A stretch of 64,000 nt of DNA from NCBI GenBank assembly GCA_016703605.1, contig JADJBU010000001.1, positions 78,911 through 142,910 of the forward strand, read 5' to 3'. The position numbers and the translations under genes were made by a program. Position 1 is the stretch's first letter. The number at the start of each line of letters is the position of its first letter. The notes under the pieces are model-generated. The model did not search any database and was not told where the DNA came from. It saw only the letters and a program-made list of their open reading frames with translations. This stretch comes from Candidatus Villigracilis adiacens (GTDB taxonomy: Bacteria > Chloroflexota > Anaerolineae > Anaerolineales > Villigracilaceae). Positions 8,123 through 16,906 of the stretch are shown here, one piece after another.

Positions 8123-9274
8123 ATGTTGAAGAGAATTACGTTTCAAGTGGCAGCGCTTTTAGTTGCCGCCACCCTTGTTTTAAGTGCCTGCGGAACAGCC
8201 GCCGGTTCTACCAGTGATGTGGACTGGAACACCATGACCTCCGCTGAAGCAGGCGGCGGCATGGAAGCCCTGATCGCCGCTGCCCAGGCGGAAGGCGAAT
8301 TAAACGTCATCACCCTGCCCCGCGACTGGTGCAACTATGGTGAGGCGATGGATACCTTCTCAGCCAAGTATGGCATCAAGATCAACTCCCTCATCCCGGA
8401 TGGTGGTTCCGCCGATGAAATCCAGGCGATCATTGATAACAAGGAAACCAAGGGGCCTCAGGCTCCCGATGTGATCGATGTGGGTCCCGCCTATGGTCCT
8501 CTCGCCAAGGAACAGGGCTTAATCACTCCTTATAAAGTAGAAACTTGGGATACCATCGAAGGCTCCAATGACCCCGATGGCTATTACTATGTCGATTACA
8601 GCGGTGTGATGGTTCTCGAAGTCAACACCGACGTTGTAACCGATCTACCCACCAGCTATGCTGACCTCAACGATGAAAAATACGCTGGTCAGGTTGCCCT
8701 TGCTGGCGATCCCCGCGCTTCTAATCAGGCTGCGCAATCTGTGTATGCGGCTGCGCTTGCCAATGGCGGCGACCTTGACAACATCCAGCCCGGTTTGGAA
8801 TTCTTCAAAGAACTGAGCGACAAGGGCATCCTGCTTCCGCTCATTGCTGACTCCGGTCCGATCGGCAAGGGCGAGACCCCCATCACCTTCCAGTGGAGTT
8901 GGAATGCTTATGCCAACAAGGATAACTTTGCCGGCAACCCCAACATCGAGATTGTGTACCCGACCGATGTCAATTGGGGCGGTTACTACTACCAGGCTGT
9001 GAGTGCCTACGCTCCGCATCCTGCGGCTGCCCGCCTTTGGGAAGAGTTCCTCTACTCAGACGAAGGTCAGACCCTTTGGGTCAAAGGCTACTGCGCTCCC
9101 GCCCGCCTTGCCGACCTCAACGCCCGCAACGTGCTTTCCGACGAACTGAAAGCCAAACTCCCTGATCCTGCCCTGCTCGCCGCTTCCATCGTTCCCTCCG
9201 GTGACCAGCTCAGCGCCGCTCGCGCCGCGATCAAGGAACAGTGGGACTCCGTCGTCGGTCTCGACATCAAGTAA
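8123..9274 (+). CDS. ABC transporter solute-binding lipoprotein (2-aminoethylphosphonate-type)
   Basis: This 383-residue secreted lipoprotein has a signal peptide ending in lipobox LSAC (Cys23). The mature part is a periplasmic binding fold of the iron/polyamine/aminoethylphosphonate group (SBP_bac_6-like), with APDVIDVGPAYGPLAKEQG in the ligand region. A good ribosome-binding site (AAGGAG) lies 8 bp upstream. Two permeases, an ATPase, phnW and phnX follow on the same strand, so 2-aminoethylphosphonate is the most likely ligand. This is from context; close relatives bind Fe3+ or polyamines. Confidence 0.82.
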   Translation: MLKRITFQVAALLVAATLVLSACGTAAGSTSDVDWNTMTSAEAGGGMEALIAAAQAEGELNVITLPRDWCNYGEAMDTFSAKYGIKINSLIPDGGSADEIQAIIDNKETKGPQAPDVIDVGPAYGPLAKEQGLITPYKVETWDTIEGSNDPDGYYYVDYSGVMVLEVNTDVVTDLPTSYADLNDEKYAGQVALAGDPRASNQAAQSVYAAALANGGDLDNIQPGLEFFKELSDKGILLPLIADSGPIGKGETPITFQWSWNAYANKDNFAGNPNIEIVYPTDVNWGGYYYQAVSAYAPHPAAARLWEEFLYSDEGQTLWVKGYCAPARLADLNARNVLSDELKAKLPDPALLAASIVPSGDQLSAARAAIKEQWDSVVGLDIK

Positions 9275-9296
9275 TCTAACTTAATAATTCCTGTAA

Positions 9297-9329
9297 CGTG
9301 ACCCAGTCAATTAATTTGGCTGGGTCACG
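9297..9329. promoter_or_regulatory. Intercistronic stem-loop between binding protein and permease genes
   Basis: Perfect 10-bp arms (CGTGACCCAG and CTGGGTCACG) flank a 13-nt loop, 23 bp after the binding-protein stop. No T-run follows. Hairpins at this place in ABC operons often stabilise the upstream binding-protein message or cut down read-through to the permease genes. Confidence 0.7.
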
Positions 9330-9338
9330 CCTTCACTT

Positions 9339-10271
9339 ATGGATCAAACACTTCCTCCCCCCGTAGTTCCCGCAAAAAAAAGCATCTGGGAACGCCTCTC
9401 CGAAACGAACTGGATCGGGTTGGTTCCCTTTTTCGCTTTTATCTTTTTCTTTCTTTTGCTTCCATCCTCCAATCTGCTTTTGAAGTCGTTTCAAGACTTT
9501 AATGGGAACTTCACCCTCAGTAACTATGCGGTCATGCAAAACCCCTATGTCATCAAGGCGTACAGCGTGAGTTTGCGAGTTAGCGTTATCACCTCAGTGG
9601 TGGGTGGTGTGTTCGGATTTTTCGTAGCGTATGCCATCGTTCTCGGTAATACCCCCAAGTGGATGCGAAACTTCCTGATGACCTTTTCGGGTCTTGCCGC
9701 CAACTTTGGCGGGGTGCCGCTTGCCTTTTCTTATATCGCCACCCTCGGGCGGACAGGATTCGTCACCGCCATCCTCAAATCCATTTGCTACCCCGACCCG
9801 ACCGGCGCACAAGTCTGTCCCTTCAACCCATATGACAATGGTTTCAACCTATACAGTATGACCGGGCTGGTGCTGGCGTATACCTACTTCCAATTCCCGC
9901 TCATGGTGCTGACCATCACGCCCGCGCTCGAAGGCTTGAAAAAGGAATGGCGCGAAGCCTCGGCAAACCTAGGCGCAAGCCCCTGGCAATACTGGCGGGA
10001 TGTGGCGCTGCCGATCCTCGCACCTTCCATCCTTGGTGCAACCCTGCTTTTGTTTGGCAGCGCCTTCGGAGCCTATGCCACCGCCTACGCCTTGACCGGC
10101 GGCAGCATCTATCTCATCACCATTCTCATTGCACAGCAAATTCGCGGCGACGTATTGAATAATCCCTATGAGGGCTACGCCCTTGCTGTCGGCATGATCG
10201 TCATTATGGGCATCACCATTCTGGCATATAACGTTTTACAGCGCCGCACATCGAGGTGGTTGAAATCATGA
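9339..10271 (+). CDS. ABC transporter permease 1 (phosphonate-type uptake)
   Basis: This 310-residue inner-membrane protein has about six transmembrane segments. The binding-protein-dependent permease EAA loop reads EWREASANLGASPWQYWRDV, the contact site for the ATPase. An N-terminal cytoplasmic stretch of about 25 residues precedes the first helix. Its stop overlaps the next start (ATGA), so the two permeases are probably translated together as a heterodimer. Confidence 0.88.
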   Translation: MDQTLPPPVVPAKKSIWERLSETNWIGLVPFFAFIFFFLLLPSSNLLLKSFQDFNGNFTLSNYAVMQNPYVIKAYSVSLRVSVITSVVGGVFGFFVAYAIVLGNTPKWMRNFLMTFSGLAANFGGVPLAFSYIATLGRTGFVTAILKSICYPDPTGAQVCPFNPYDNGFNLYSMTGLVLAYTYFQFPLMVLTITPALEGLKKEWREASANLGASPWQYWRDVALPILAPSILGATLLLFGSAFGAYATAYALTGGSIYLITILIAQQIRGDVLNNPYEGYALAVGMIVIMGITILAYNVLQRRTSRWLKS

Positions 10272-11065
10272 AAAAACCGCGTTTCGATCTCTGGTCTGTT
10301 TTTTGGGCAATCCTTGCCCTGCTTTATTTTTTCATCCCGCTTTATGGCACGCTTGATTTCTCCCTGCGCATGAAAAAAGGCGAGATCAGCCTGCTGGCGT
10401 ATTCCATTGTTTTATCTGACCCCAAGTTTCTGAGCAGTTTTCAATACTCGATCATCATGGGCATTATCTCGGTCACGCTCAGTGTTTTGATCTTCGTGCC
10501 AACGGTGTATTGGCTGTACCTCAAACTGCCCAAGGCGCGCCCTGTTGTCGAGATCATCACCATTCTGCCATTCGTGATTCCCGTCATCGTTTATGTATAT
10601 GGAATCAATACCACCTTTGGACGTCCGCCCTTCCGCATGACCTTCAATACGTTTACCACCGACATCTTAATGGTAGGCGGCTATATCATTCTTTCCATGC
10701 CGTATATGTACCGCGCCATTGATGTGGGTATGCGCACAATTGACGTCCGCACATTGACGGAAGCGGCGCAGAGCATGGGTGCAAGTTGGACGAAAATTCT
10801 TATCGACGTCATTTTCCCCAACCTTCGTATCGCCATCCTGAGCGGATCATTGATCTCCTTCGCCACCGTCATTGGCGAACTCATTCTCGGCGACTTCCTG
10901 CTTCGTCCGGCGCTGGGACCCTATATGGCGGAAGTCGGACGCGATAAAGCATTCGAGCCTGCCGCGCTTGCCATCATCAGTTATGCGCTGACCTGGATAA
11001 GCCTGGGCTTGATCCAATATTTCAGCCGGGGCAATTCCACACAACGCCAATTGACCGGACGCTAA
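10268..11065 (+). CDS. ABC transporter permease 2 (phosphonate-type uptake)
   Basis: This 265-residue inner-membrane permease is of the PotC-like type. Its EAA loop reads LTEAAQSMGASWTKILIDVI. The ATG at 10268 overlaps the upstream stop; a GTG at 10256 is possible but less likely. It partners the preceding permease and the ATPase encoded 13 bp downstream. Confidence 0.87.
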   Translation: MKKPRFDLWSVFWAILALLYFFIPLYGTLDFSLRMKKGEISLLAYSIVLSDPKFLSSFQYSIIMGIISVTLSVLIFVPTVYWLYLKLPKARPVVEIITILPFVIPVIVYVYGINTTFGRPPFRMTFNTFTTDILMVGGYIILSMPYMYRAIDVGMRTIDVRTLTEAAQSMGASWTKILIDVIFPNLRIAILSGSLISFATVIGELILGDFLLRPALGPYMAEVGRDKAFEPAALAIISYALTWISLGLIQYFSRGNSTQRQLTGR

Positions 11066-11078
11066 TCTTCGAGGAATT

Positions 11079-12125
11079 ATGAGCTATCTTGAACTGACCA
11101 ATATTCACAAAGCCTTCGGCACATCCGTCGCCGTGGAAAATTTCAACTTGAGCGTGGAACAGGGAGAATTTATCTCCTTCCTCGGACCGAGCGGCTGCGG
11201 CAAGACCACCACTCTGCGCATGATCGCCGGTTTTGAAATTCCTACATCGGGTTACATCACCATCAACAGCAACGACCTGACCTACCTGCCGCCCAACAAA
11301 CGCAACGTGGGCATGGTCTTTCAATCCTATGCCTTATTCCCGAACATGACCGTGGCGGAGAACATTGGTTATGGTTTGAAGATCGCGGGAAAAAACAAAA
11401 GTGAGATTGCAACCCGAGTGGAAGAAATGCTCGCGCTCATTCATCTTGAAGATTATGGGAAGCGCTACCCGTTTCAGTTATCTGGCGGACAGCAGCAGCG
11501 CGTCGCACTCGCCCGGGCTTTGGCATTCCAACCCCAGGTTTTGCTTCTCGATGAGCCGCTTTCTGCGCTCGACGCCAAGATCCGCGTGGAACTACGCATG
11601 GAGATTCGCCGTATTCAACAAACGCTTGGTATCACCACCATTTACGTCACGCACGATCAGGAAGAAGCGCTTTCGCTCTCTGACCGTATCGTGGTGATGA
11701 GCCAGGGCAAGATGGAGCAGGTGGGCACGCCCAGCGAAATTTATAACTTCCCTGCCACAGAATTTGTTGCCAAATTTGTCGGGCAGATCAACTTGATTCC
11801 AGTGGACGCTCATGAACCCGAAGAAGGTTTGGTAAAAGTTGGTTCACAAGTGGTGCGGACGGCAAAGTATGAAATTTTGGATAACAAGCCGCTTCGTCTC
11901 GCCGTTCGACCTGAGGAATTGAACCCCGGTCATCTCGATGGCGCGAACAACCTGAGCGGCAAAGTGGATTCGATCACTTATCTTGGCTCCATCGTCCGCA
12001 TCCGCGTGGATGTGGAAGGACACCCTTTTTCACTGGATGTCTTCAACGAACGCAAGTTGAACATGCCGGTAGTAGGCGAACAATTTCAAGTTAACTTCCC
12101 CGTGGATGCCTGCTGGATTTTATAG
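11079..12125 (+). CDS. ABC transporter ATP-binding protein (PotA-like)
   Basis: This 348-residue ATPase drives the uptake system. It shows Walker A GPSGCGKTT, Q-loop VFQSYALFP, signature LSGGQQQR, Walker B VLLLDEPLSALD and the H-loop in YVTHDQEEA. The last 110 residues form the TOBE region seen in the MalK/PotA/FbpC class. A ribosome-binding site (GAGGA) is 6 bp upstream. It closes the transport part of the aminoethylphosphonate locus. Confidence 0.92.
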   Translation: MSYLELTNIHKAFGTSVAVENFNLSVEQGEFISFLGPSGCGKTTTLRMIAGFEIPTSGYITINSNDLTYLPPNKRNVGMVFQSYALFPNMTVAENIGYGLKIAGKNKSEIATRVEEMLALIHLEDYGKRYPFQLSGGQQQRVALARALAFQPQVLLLDEPLSALDAKIRVELRMEIRRIQQTLGITTIYVTHDQEEALSLSDRIVVMSQGKMEQVGTPSEIYNFPATEFVAKFVGQINLIPVDAHEPEEGLVKVGSQVVRTAKYEILDNKPLRLAVRPEELNPGHLDGANNLSGKVDSITYLGSIVRIRVDVEGHPFSLDVFNERKLNMPVVGEQFQVNFPVDACWIL

Positions 12126-12161
12126 GATTCGCAACAAACCGTGCATTTATGATCAGAGAAC

Positions 12162-12644
12162 ATGAACAACCTTCTTGATTTTCGCAAGAACGCCCGTACA
12201 TCCCCGTTGCATTATCTCATTTTGGCGATGGGCTTAATATTTGTCTTTGGCGCATTTTCCATTGACCCTGCCAAACATTGCGTGGAATACTCTTGCCCAA
12301 TTTGGCTGCATGGATTGGGCGGCGGGATCGGCGGACTATTTGCCCTGGGCTCGTTTAATGCATTGTGGCGCGGATTTGAATGGGGCAGCCGCGTGGATAT
12401 TTCACGCCGCGCATTGATCTGGTGGGAGGGCGTTTCCCCTGTTGAGGAGCGCGTCATCCCAGCGGATGAGATCAGCGTTATACAAATTGATTCATCCTCA
12501 GACAACACAAAAATCATGCTGCTTGATCCGCATGGCAACCGTGTTCACCTGCCTGAACAGTGTATCCCTTTCCGCTACAACGAATGGGCGCGGCAGGTTT
12601 CTCAGACCTTCCCGCATATTACGGTGAAAGAGATCGAAGGGTAA
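12162..12644 (+). CDS. Small membrane protein of unknown function in the phosphonate operon
   Basis: This 160-residue protein is not recognised. It has two hydrophobic segments (about residues 17-36 and 48-68), followed by a soluble C-terminal domain of about 85 residues rich in beta-type sequence (RVDISRRALIWWEG, KIMLLDPHGNRVHLPEQ). The layout resembles small membrane-anchored PH-like proteins, but that is only an impression. It lies 36 bp after the ATPase gene and 18 bp before phnW on the same strand, so it is probably co-transcribed. Confidence 0.65.
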   Translation: MNNLLDFRKNARTSPLHYLILAMGLIFVFGAFSIDPAKHCVEYSCPIWLHGLGGGIGGLFALGSFNALWRGFEWGSRVDISRRALIWWEGVSPVEERVIPADEISVIQIDSSSDNTKIMLLDPHGNRVHLPEQCIPFRYNEWARQVSQTFPHITVKEIEG

Positions 12645-12662
12645 TTTCTACAAGGAGCAAGA

Positions 12663-13817
12663 ATGAGTATGTTTTTAGGTTTGGACGTTTTGGGCGTGGA
12701 TATTCCATCCTGGCGCGATAAGGCGCTTTTTACGCCGGGTCCCCTCAACACAAGCGGACCCACCAAGCAAGCCATGCTGCGCGACCTCGGCTCGCGGGAC
12801 ACGGAATTCATCGAAGTTGTAAAAGATGTGCGCTCGCGTCTGGTGGGTTTGGGCGATGGACATGAAGAATATACGTCCATCATCATGCAGGGCAGTGGAA
12901 CCTTTGGCGTGGAGTCAATTCTCTCGTCCACGATTCCGCAGGACGGCAAATTGTTGATCCTCATCAATGGCGCGTATGGCGAGAGGATGCTGAAGATCGC
13001 GAACATTCACCGAATCCAAACTGTCAGCTTGAGAACTGCCGAAGATGACGTACCAGACCCAAAGTCCATGAGAGAGGCGTTGGAATCTGATCCATCCATC
13101 ACGCATGTGGCAGTTGTCCATTGTGAAACGACGACCGGTATCATCAATCCCATTGAAGAATATGGGAAGATCGCCAAAGAGTTCAACAAGATTTATTTTG
13201 TGGATGCGATGAGTAGTTTCGGTGCGTATCCGGTTAGCTTGCGCGCCTGCAATATTGACTATCTGATTTCGTCGTCGAATAAATGTATCGAAGGCGTGCC
13301 TGGCTTTTCGTTCATCCTGGCGAAGATCGAAACGCTCAAAGCGACCGAAGGCTTTGCCCGCACGTTGAGCCTTGACCTGTATGCGCAATGGAAAGGTTTG
13401 GAGAGTGATGGACAATTCCGTTTTACGCCGCCCATTCATGCCATCCTTGCCTTTCGGCAGGCGCTGCTTGAATTGGAAAAAGAAGGCGGCGTGAGCGCGC
13501 GCGGCGAGCGCTACAAACGCAATTATGTCATCACGCTTTCGGCGATGGAGGCGCTGGGCTTCAAACCCTATTTGCCCGCCGAGAAGCGCGGATATATCAT
13601 TACGTCGTTCTATTATCCCGCGCACCCGAATTTTGACTTTCGCAAGTTTTATGAGTTATTGAGCGCCAAGGGATTTTTGATCTACCCCGGCAAACTCAGC
13701 CATGCCGATTGTTTCCGCATTGGGCATGTGGGGCGATTGGGTGCGTCGGATGTGAAAGGCTTGATGTCTGCGATTTCATCTGTCTTGAAAAAGATGGAAA
13801 TTAAACTTACGGAGTGA
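12663..13817 (+). CDS. phnW: 2-aminoethylphosphonate-pyruvate transaminase
   Basis: This 384-residue class V, PLP-dependent aminotransferase moves the amino group of 2-aminoethylphosphonate to pyruvate, giving phosphonoacetaldehyde and alanine. Visible features are FTPGPLNTSGPTKQAMLRD near the N-terminus, QGSGTFGVES in the cofactor pocket, FVDAMSSFGAYP with the pyridine-binding Asp near 180, and SSSNKCIEGVPG with the Schiff-base Lys207. These match PhnW rather than other class V enzymes, and phnX follows directly. The N-terminus is about 15 residues longer than in many homologues. A Shine-Dalgarno (AAGGAG) lies 7 bp upstream. Confidence 0.93.
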   Translation: MSMFLGLDVLGVDIPSWRDKALFTPGPLNTSGPTKQAMLRDLGSRDTEFIEVVKDVRSRLVGLGDGHEEYTSIIMQGSGTFGVESILSSTIPQDGKLLILINGAYGERMLKIANIHRIQTVSLRTAEDDVPDPKSMREALESDPSITHVAVVHCETTTGIINPIEEYGKIAKEFNKIYFVDAMSSFGAYPVSLRACNIDYLISSSNKCIEGVPGFSFILAKIETLKATEGFARTLSLDLYAQWKGLESDGQFRFTPPIHAILAFRQALLELEKEGGVSARGERYKRNYVITLSAMEALGFKPYLPAEKRGYIITSFYYPAHPNFDFRKFYELLSAKGFLIYPGKLSHADCFRIGHVGRLGASDVKGLMSAISSVLKKMEIKLTE

Positions 13818-13819
13818 TC

Positions 13820-14647
13820 ATGTTTACCTATCAACGAACTTACATTGGCAATGTGCAAGCGGTCATTTTGGATTGGGCGGGCACCACCGTGGATTTTGGC
13901 TCGTTCGCGCCGACGGCGGTTTTCCTGCGTTTGTTTGAAGAGCGCGGCGTGACCATCACCGCCGCCGATGCGCGCTCTGGCATGGGCTTGATGAAGAAAG
14001 ATCACCTGCGCATGATCCTTGCGCGTCCGGCTGTGGCGGCGGCGTGGGAAGCCAAATACGGCGCTCCCGCCTCAGACGCCGACATTGACAGCCTCTTTGA
14101 ATCATTTGTGCCGATGCAAATTGCAGTAGTGAAGGATTTTGCCGAACCCATCCCCGGCTGTTTGGAAGCCATTGAAGAGATCCGCGAACGCGGAATCAAG
14201 ATCGGCTCGACGACGGGCTACATCCGCTCGATGATGGATGAACTGATGCCGGTTGCCGAAGCAAAAGGCTACGCACCCGACTCTACGGTTTGCCCAGATG
14301 AAGTCCCCAACGGCAGACCGTACCCGTGGATGGTGTATCAGAACATGATGAACTTAAATGTCTTCCCCGTGGAAGCCGTGGTGAAAGTGGGGGATACGCT
14401 TGCAGACATCGAAGAAGGGCTGAACGCAGGTGTGTGGACGGTGGGACTTTCGCAAACCGGCAACCTGATGGGCTTGACCGAGGAAGAGTTCAATCAACTT
14501 TCGGACGATGAACAAGTCACCGCGCTCGAAAAAGTGGAAGAGCAGTTGTACCGCGCTGGCGCTCATTACGTCATCGAAGGTATTTGGGATCTGCCCATCA
14601 TCCTCGATGAAATCGAAGACCGTTTGGCGAACGGTGAAAGACCGTAA
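13820..14647 (+). CDS. phnX: Phosphonoacetaldehyde hydrolase (phosphonatase)
   Basis: This 275-residue haloacid-dehalogenase enzyme cleaves the C-P bond of phosphonoacetaldehyde to acetaldehyde and phosphate. It has the family signature DWAGTTVD with nucleophile Asp18, and the cap-domain segment GLMKKDH, whose Lys59 matches the Schiff-base lysine of known phosphonatases. Core motifs IGSTTGY (Thr/Ser) and VKVGDTLADIEEG are present. The ATG at 13820, 2 bp after the phnW stop with GGAG ahead of it, is preferred over an in-frame GTG at 13814. PhnW and PhnX make a complete two-step pathway. Confidence 0.94.
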   Translation: MFTYQRTYIGNVQAVILDWAGTTVDFGSFAPTAVFLRLFEERGVTITAADARSGMGLMKKDHLRMILARPAVAAAWEAKYGAPASDADIDSLFESFVPMQIAVVKDFAEPIPGCLEAIEEIRERGIKIGSTTGYIRSMMDELMPVAEAKGYAPDSTVCPDEVPNGRPYPWMVYQNMMNLNVFPVEAVVKVGDTLADIEEGLNAGVWTVGLSQTGNLMGLTEEEFNQLSDDEQVTALEKVEEQLYRAGAHYVIEGIWDLPIILDEIEDRLANGERP

Positions 14648-14654
14648 ATAATAA

Positions 14655-14750
14655 AGACCTGACAGGTTTCCATGGAACCTTACTCAACCGGCATTAATTT
14701 GATTCACAAAACCTGAATAGGTAGACAACACGGTGAAACCTGTCAGGTCT
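14655..14750. repeat. Intercistronic inverted repeat between phnX and the FAD oxidoreductase
   Basis: Perfect 16-bp arms (AGACCTGACAGGTTTC and complement) flank a 64-nt loop that contains further AACCTG and GGT words. The sequence then leads through CTTTT to the next gene 18 bp on. It could act as a partial terminator or processing site. The ACCTGACAGG word is close to that of the spacers near 5280 and 42345. Confidence 0.7.
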
Positions 14751-14768
14751 GACTTTTAAAGGGTAACC

Positions 14769-15989
14769 ATGAAATCATACGATGTGGTGATCATTGGCGG
14801 CGGAGTTCTCGGGGGAGCCGTCGCCTTTTATTTGGCGAAGCGCGGCGTGGAGAATATCCTTCTCCTTGAACGCAACGGTATCGCACAAGGCAATTCCAGC
14901 TTGGCGGCGGGTCTGCTCACACGCGGACGTTTCAAACCCGCCCTCATTCCAATGGTCTTGGAAACCTATCAAGCCATTCGCGAAGTGGAGTCAGTCACCC
15001 GTCGTTCATTGAACGTGCGTCGAACTGGCTGCTTGTATGCCGCCGTCTCCCCAGAACATCAAAAAAATCTGCGTGAGCTCGCCACCATCTCTACAGAGAG
15101 CGGACTCAAAGTCGAATGGCTCGACACCACCACCGCCGCGCACCTCCTGCCGTGGATGCGCCTGCCGCGTGATACCAGCGTAGTCTTCATGCCCGAAGAC
15201 GGCTATGTGGACGGCTATACTCTCGCCAACGGCTACATCAAAGCAGCGCATGTGCTCGGCATTCAAGTTCGTGAGAATACAGCCGTTACAGAAATTATCC
15301 GACGCGGCGATCAGATCATCGGTGTGAAAACTACCAGTGAGAATATCCATGCCAATATTGTGATCGATGCGGCGGGGGTGTGGGCGGGTTTGCTGGCGCA
15401 TGAGATCGGCATCGGTCTGCCAATGGCGCCCATCCGCAGTCATTATTGGATCACCGAACCGCATTCGCAATTTTCGCCGGAGCAGCCCTTCGTCATTTTG
15501 CCCGATGCGCGCGCCTACGCCCGCCCCGAATCCAGTCGCCTGCTTTTCGGTTTTCGAGAGCGCGAGTCTGCTTCGGTACATCCTTTTGATCTGCCCGACT
15601 CAATGAATGGCTTCACCTTCAAACAGGATGCAAATGGCTGGCAAACGCTCATGGAGGGTGCGCCCGATATGAGCCTTTATTTTCCGCTCATCGAACAGAT
15701 TCAGATTTCAAGTTATGTGCGTGGCTTGTCGAACTACACGCCCGACGGGAATTTTGTTTTAGGGGAATACCCGGGATTAAGTGGATTCATCGCCGCCACA
15801 GGATGCGCCGGAGCAGGCATTGCCATGTCTGGCGGCATCGCCCGCCTCATTTCTGACCTTGTAACTGGTCAGCCACCCTATGTTGACCCTACGCCGCATC
15901 AGATCCACCGCTTCGGCAAAGTTGACCCCATGAGTTATGAGTTCATTCAATCCTGTGCAGATGCGCGCTCAGGTAAAGTGACGGGATGA
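14769..15989 (+). CDS. FAD-dependent amine oxidase/dehydrogenase (DAO family) in the phosphonate locus
   Basis: This 406-residue flavoenzyme has an N-terminal Rossmann motif (VVIIGGGVLGGAVAFYLAKRG) and the C-terminal DAO signature region TPDGNFVLGEYPGLSGFIAA followed by GCAGAGIAMSGG. Such enzymes oxidise the C-N bond of amino acids or secondary amines (sarcosine and glycine oxidases). FAD oxidoreductases of this family recur in aminoethylphosphonate clusters, and some oxidise N-methylated aminoethylphosphonate to phosphonoacetaldehyde. That role would feed PhnX here and is a plausible inference. Its 3' end overlaps the convergent acyltransferase gene by 43 bp. Confidence 0.8.
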   Translation: MKSYDVVIIGGGVLGGAVAFYLAKRGVENILLLERNGIAQGNSSLAAGLLTRGRFKPALIPMVLETYQAIREVESVTRRSLNVRRTGCLYAAVSPEHQKNLRELATISTESGLKVEWLDTTTAAHLLPWMRLPRDTSVVFMPEDGYVDGYTLANGYIKAAHVLGIQVRENTAVTEIIRRGDQIIGVKTTSENIHANIVIDAAGVWAGLLAHEIGIGLPMAPIRSHYWITEPHSQFSPEQPFVILPDARAYARPESSRLLFGFRERESASVHPFDLPDSMNGFTFKQDANGWQTLMEGAPDMSLYFPLIEQIQISSYVRGLSNYTPDGNFVLGEYPGLSGFIAATGCAGAGIAMSGGIARLISDLVTGQPPYVDPTPHQIHRFGKVDPMSYEFIQSCADARSGKVTG

Positions 15990-16852
15990 ACTTTTTGTAA
16001 GTTCAAATGCTTTTCCAGTGTTCTTCTGGCTGCATCTTCGATCTCTGGCAGTGTTGTCTCTCCTGCAAGTAACTCTCCAAATGTGATGCGGGGTCTTAAG
16101 CCAAATAATTCCTTCCCGCTTAATGCCTGACGCAGGATCTGATACATGAACGCCAGCCGCTGCCTGTCTGGGCGGGATTTGCGAAACCAGGTGAAAGGAT
16201 GGTTGAATATCTTTTTTGAGATGACACCACTAACGGTTGTAATCAAGACCTGTGTTTCGGGAACGCTCCTGAGGAAAATCTCCAAACTGCGCGACCAATG
16301 ATGAAATTCCGCATCTGGCGCGGGCATGAAGGCAGGGTCTGGCTCAATGCCGCCGCGCGGAAAGATAAGCAATGCGCCGCCGCTTTTCAAATGCCGTATC
16401 GCATTGCGGATGGTCTGCATCCGCCCGAAGGTGTTCTTCACAGGTGGGGAAAAAATGGCGTATTTACTGACATTTGGAAGAAACTGGTATGGCGGAATTT
16501 CGCCGATGATGATCTTGAAATCTTTTCGCGGGATGCAGGCGGCGATTACCATCCCGTCGTACGAAGCCGGATGGTTTGAGGCAATAATGAGCGGACCGGC
16601 GGGCGGTATCAACTCCGCGCCGCTGACATCGAAGCCCGTTACAAAATTATGCAACAGCCATTTAGCCCCTTGCATCGAACCATGCTGCTCGATCTCGCGA
16701 TCCAAGCCAAGGACAAGGTTTGCAAACTGCAGGGTGGATTTTTCAAAGAAGAAGCGAATAACCGGCTGGGTCAATCCGTTGTTTGGCAGCCCCATGGCAC
16801 GGATGATCTCATGGATGAATGAACTATTAAGCGGAAGAAGTCGGTCGTCCAT
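15947..16852 (-). CDS. Lysophospholipid/glycerol-phosphate acyltransferase (PlsC-like)
   Basis: This 301-residue protein has the acyltransferase block NHPASYDG, a form of the catalytic NHxxxxD motif. LIFPRGGIEPDP occupies the place of the FPEGTR substrate motif; the Arg-Gly-Gly variant is unusual. The region LIPPAGPLIIASNHPAS is typical of PlsC-like enzymes, which add a fatty acyl group to lysophosphatidic acid or another lipid at the membrane. It converges on the FAD oxidoreductase gene with a short overlap. A terminator hairpin separates it from the upstream minus-strand gene, so it is a separate unit. Confidence 0.85.
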   Translation of the reverse strand: MDDRLLPLNSSFIHEIIRAMGLPNNGLTQPVIRFFFEKSTLQFANLVLGLDREIEQHGSMQGAKWLLHNFVTGFDVSGAELIPPAGPLIIASNHPASYDGMVIAACIPRKDFKIIIGEIPPYQFLPNVSKYAIFSPPVKNTFGRMQTIRNAIRHLKSGGALLIFPRGGIEPDPAFMPAPDAEFHHWSRSLEIFLRSVPETQVLITTVSGVISKKIFNHPFTWFRKSRPDRQRLAFMYQILRQALSGKELFGLRPRITFGELLAGETTLPEIEDAARRTLEKHLNLQKVHPVTLPERASAQD

Positions 16853-16864
16853 AATGTGTGGCTA

Positions 16865-16903
16865 AAAAATAACAGCCACTTATTAAGTAGTGACTGTTAT
16901 TTC
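16865..16903 (-). terminator. Intrinsic terminator after the VWA/solute-binding operon
   Basis: On the minus strand a stem of about 17 pairs (AAATAACAG...CTGTTATTT, with an inner CAC/GTG part) is followed directly by a run of six T. It lies immediately after the stop of the 245-residue membrane protein gene. Confidence 0.8.
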
Positions 16904-16906
16904 GAT

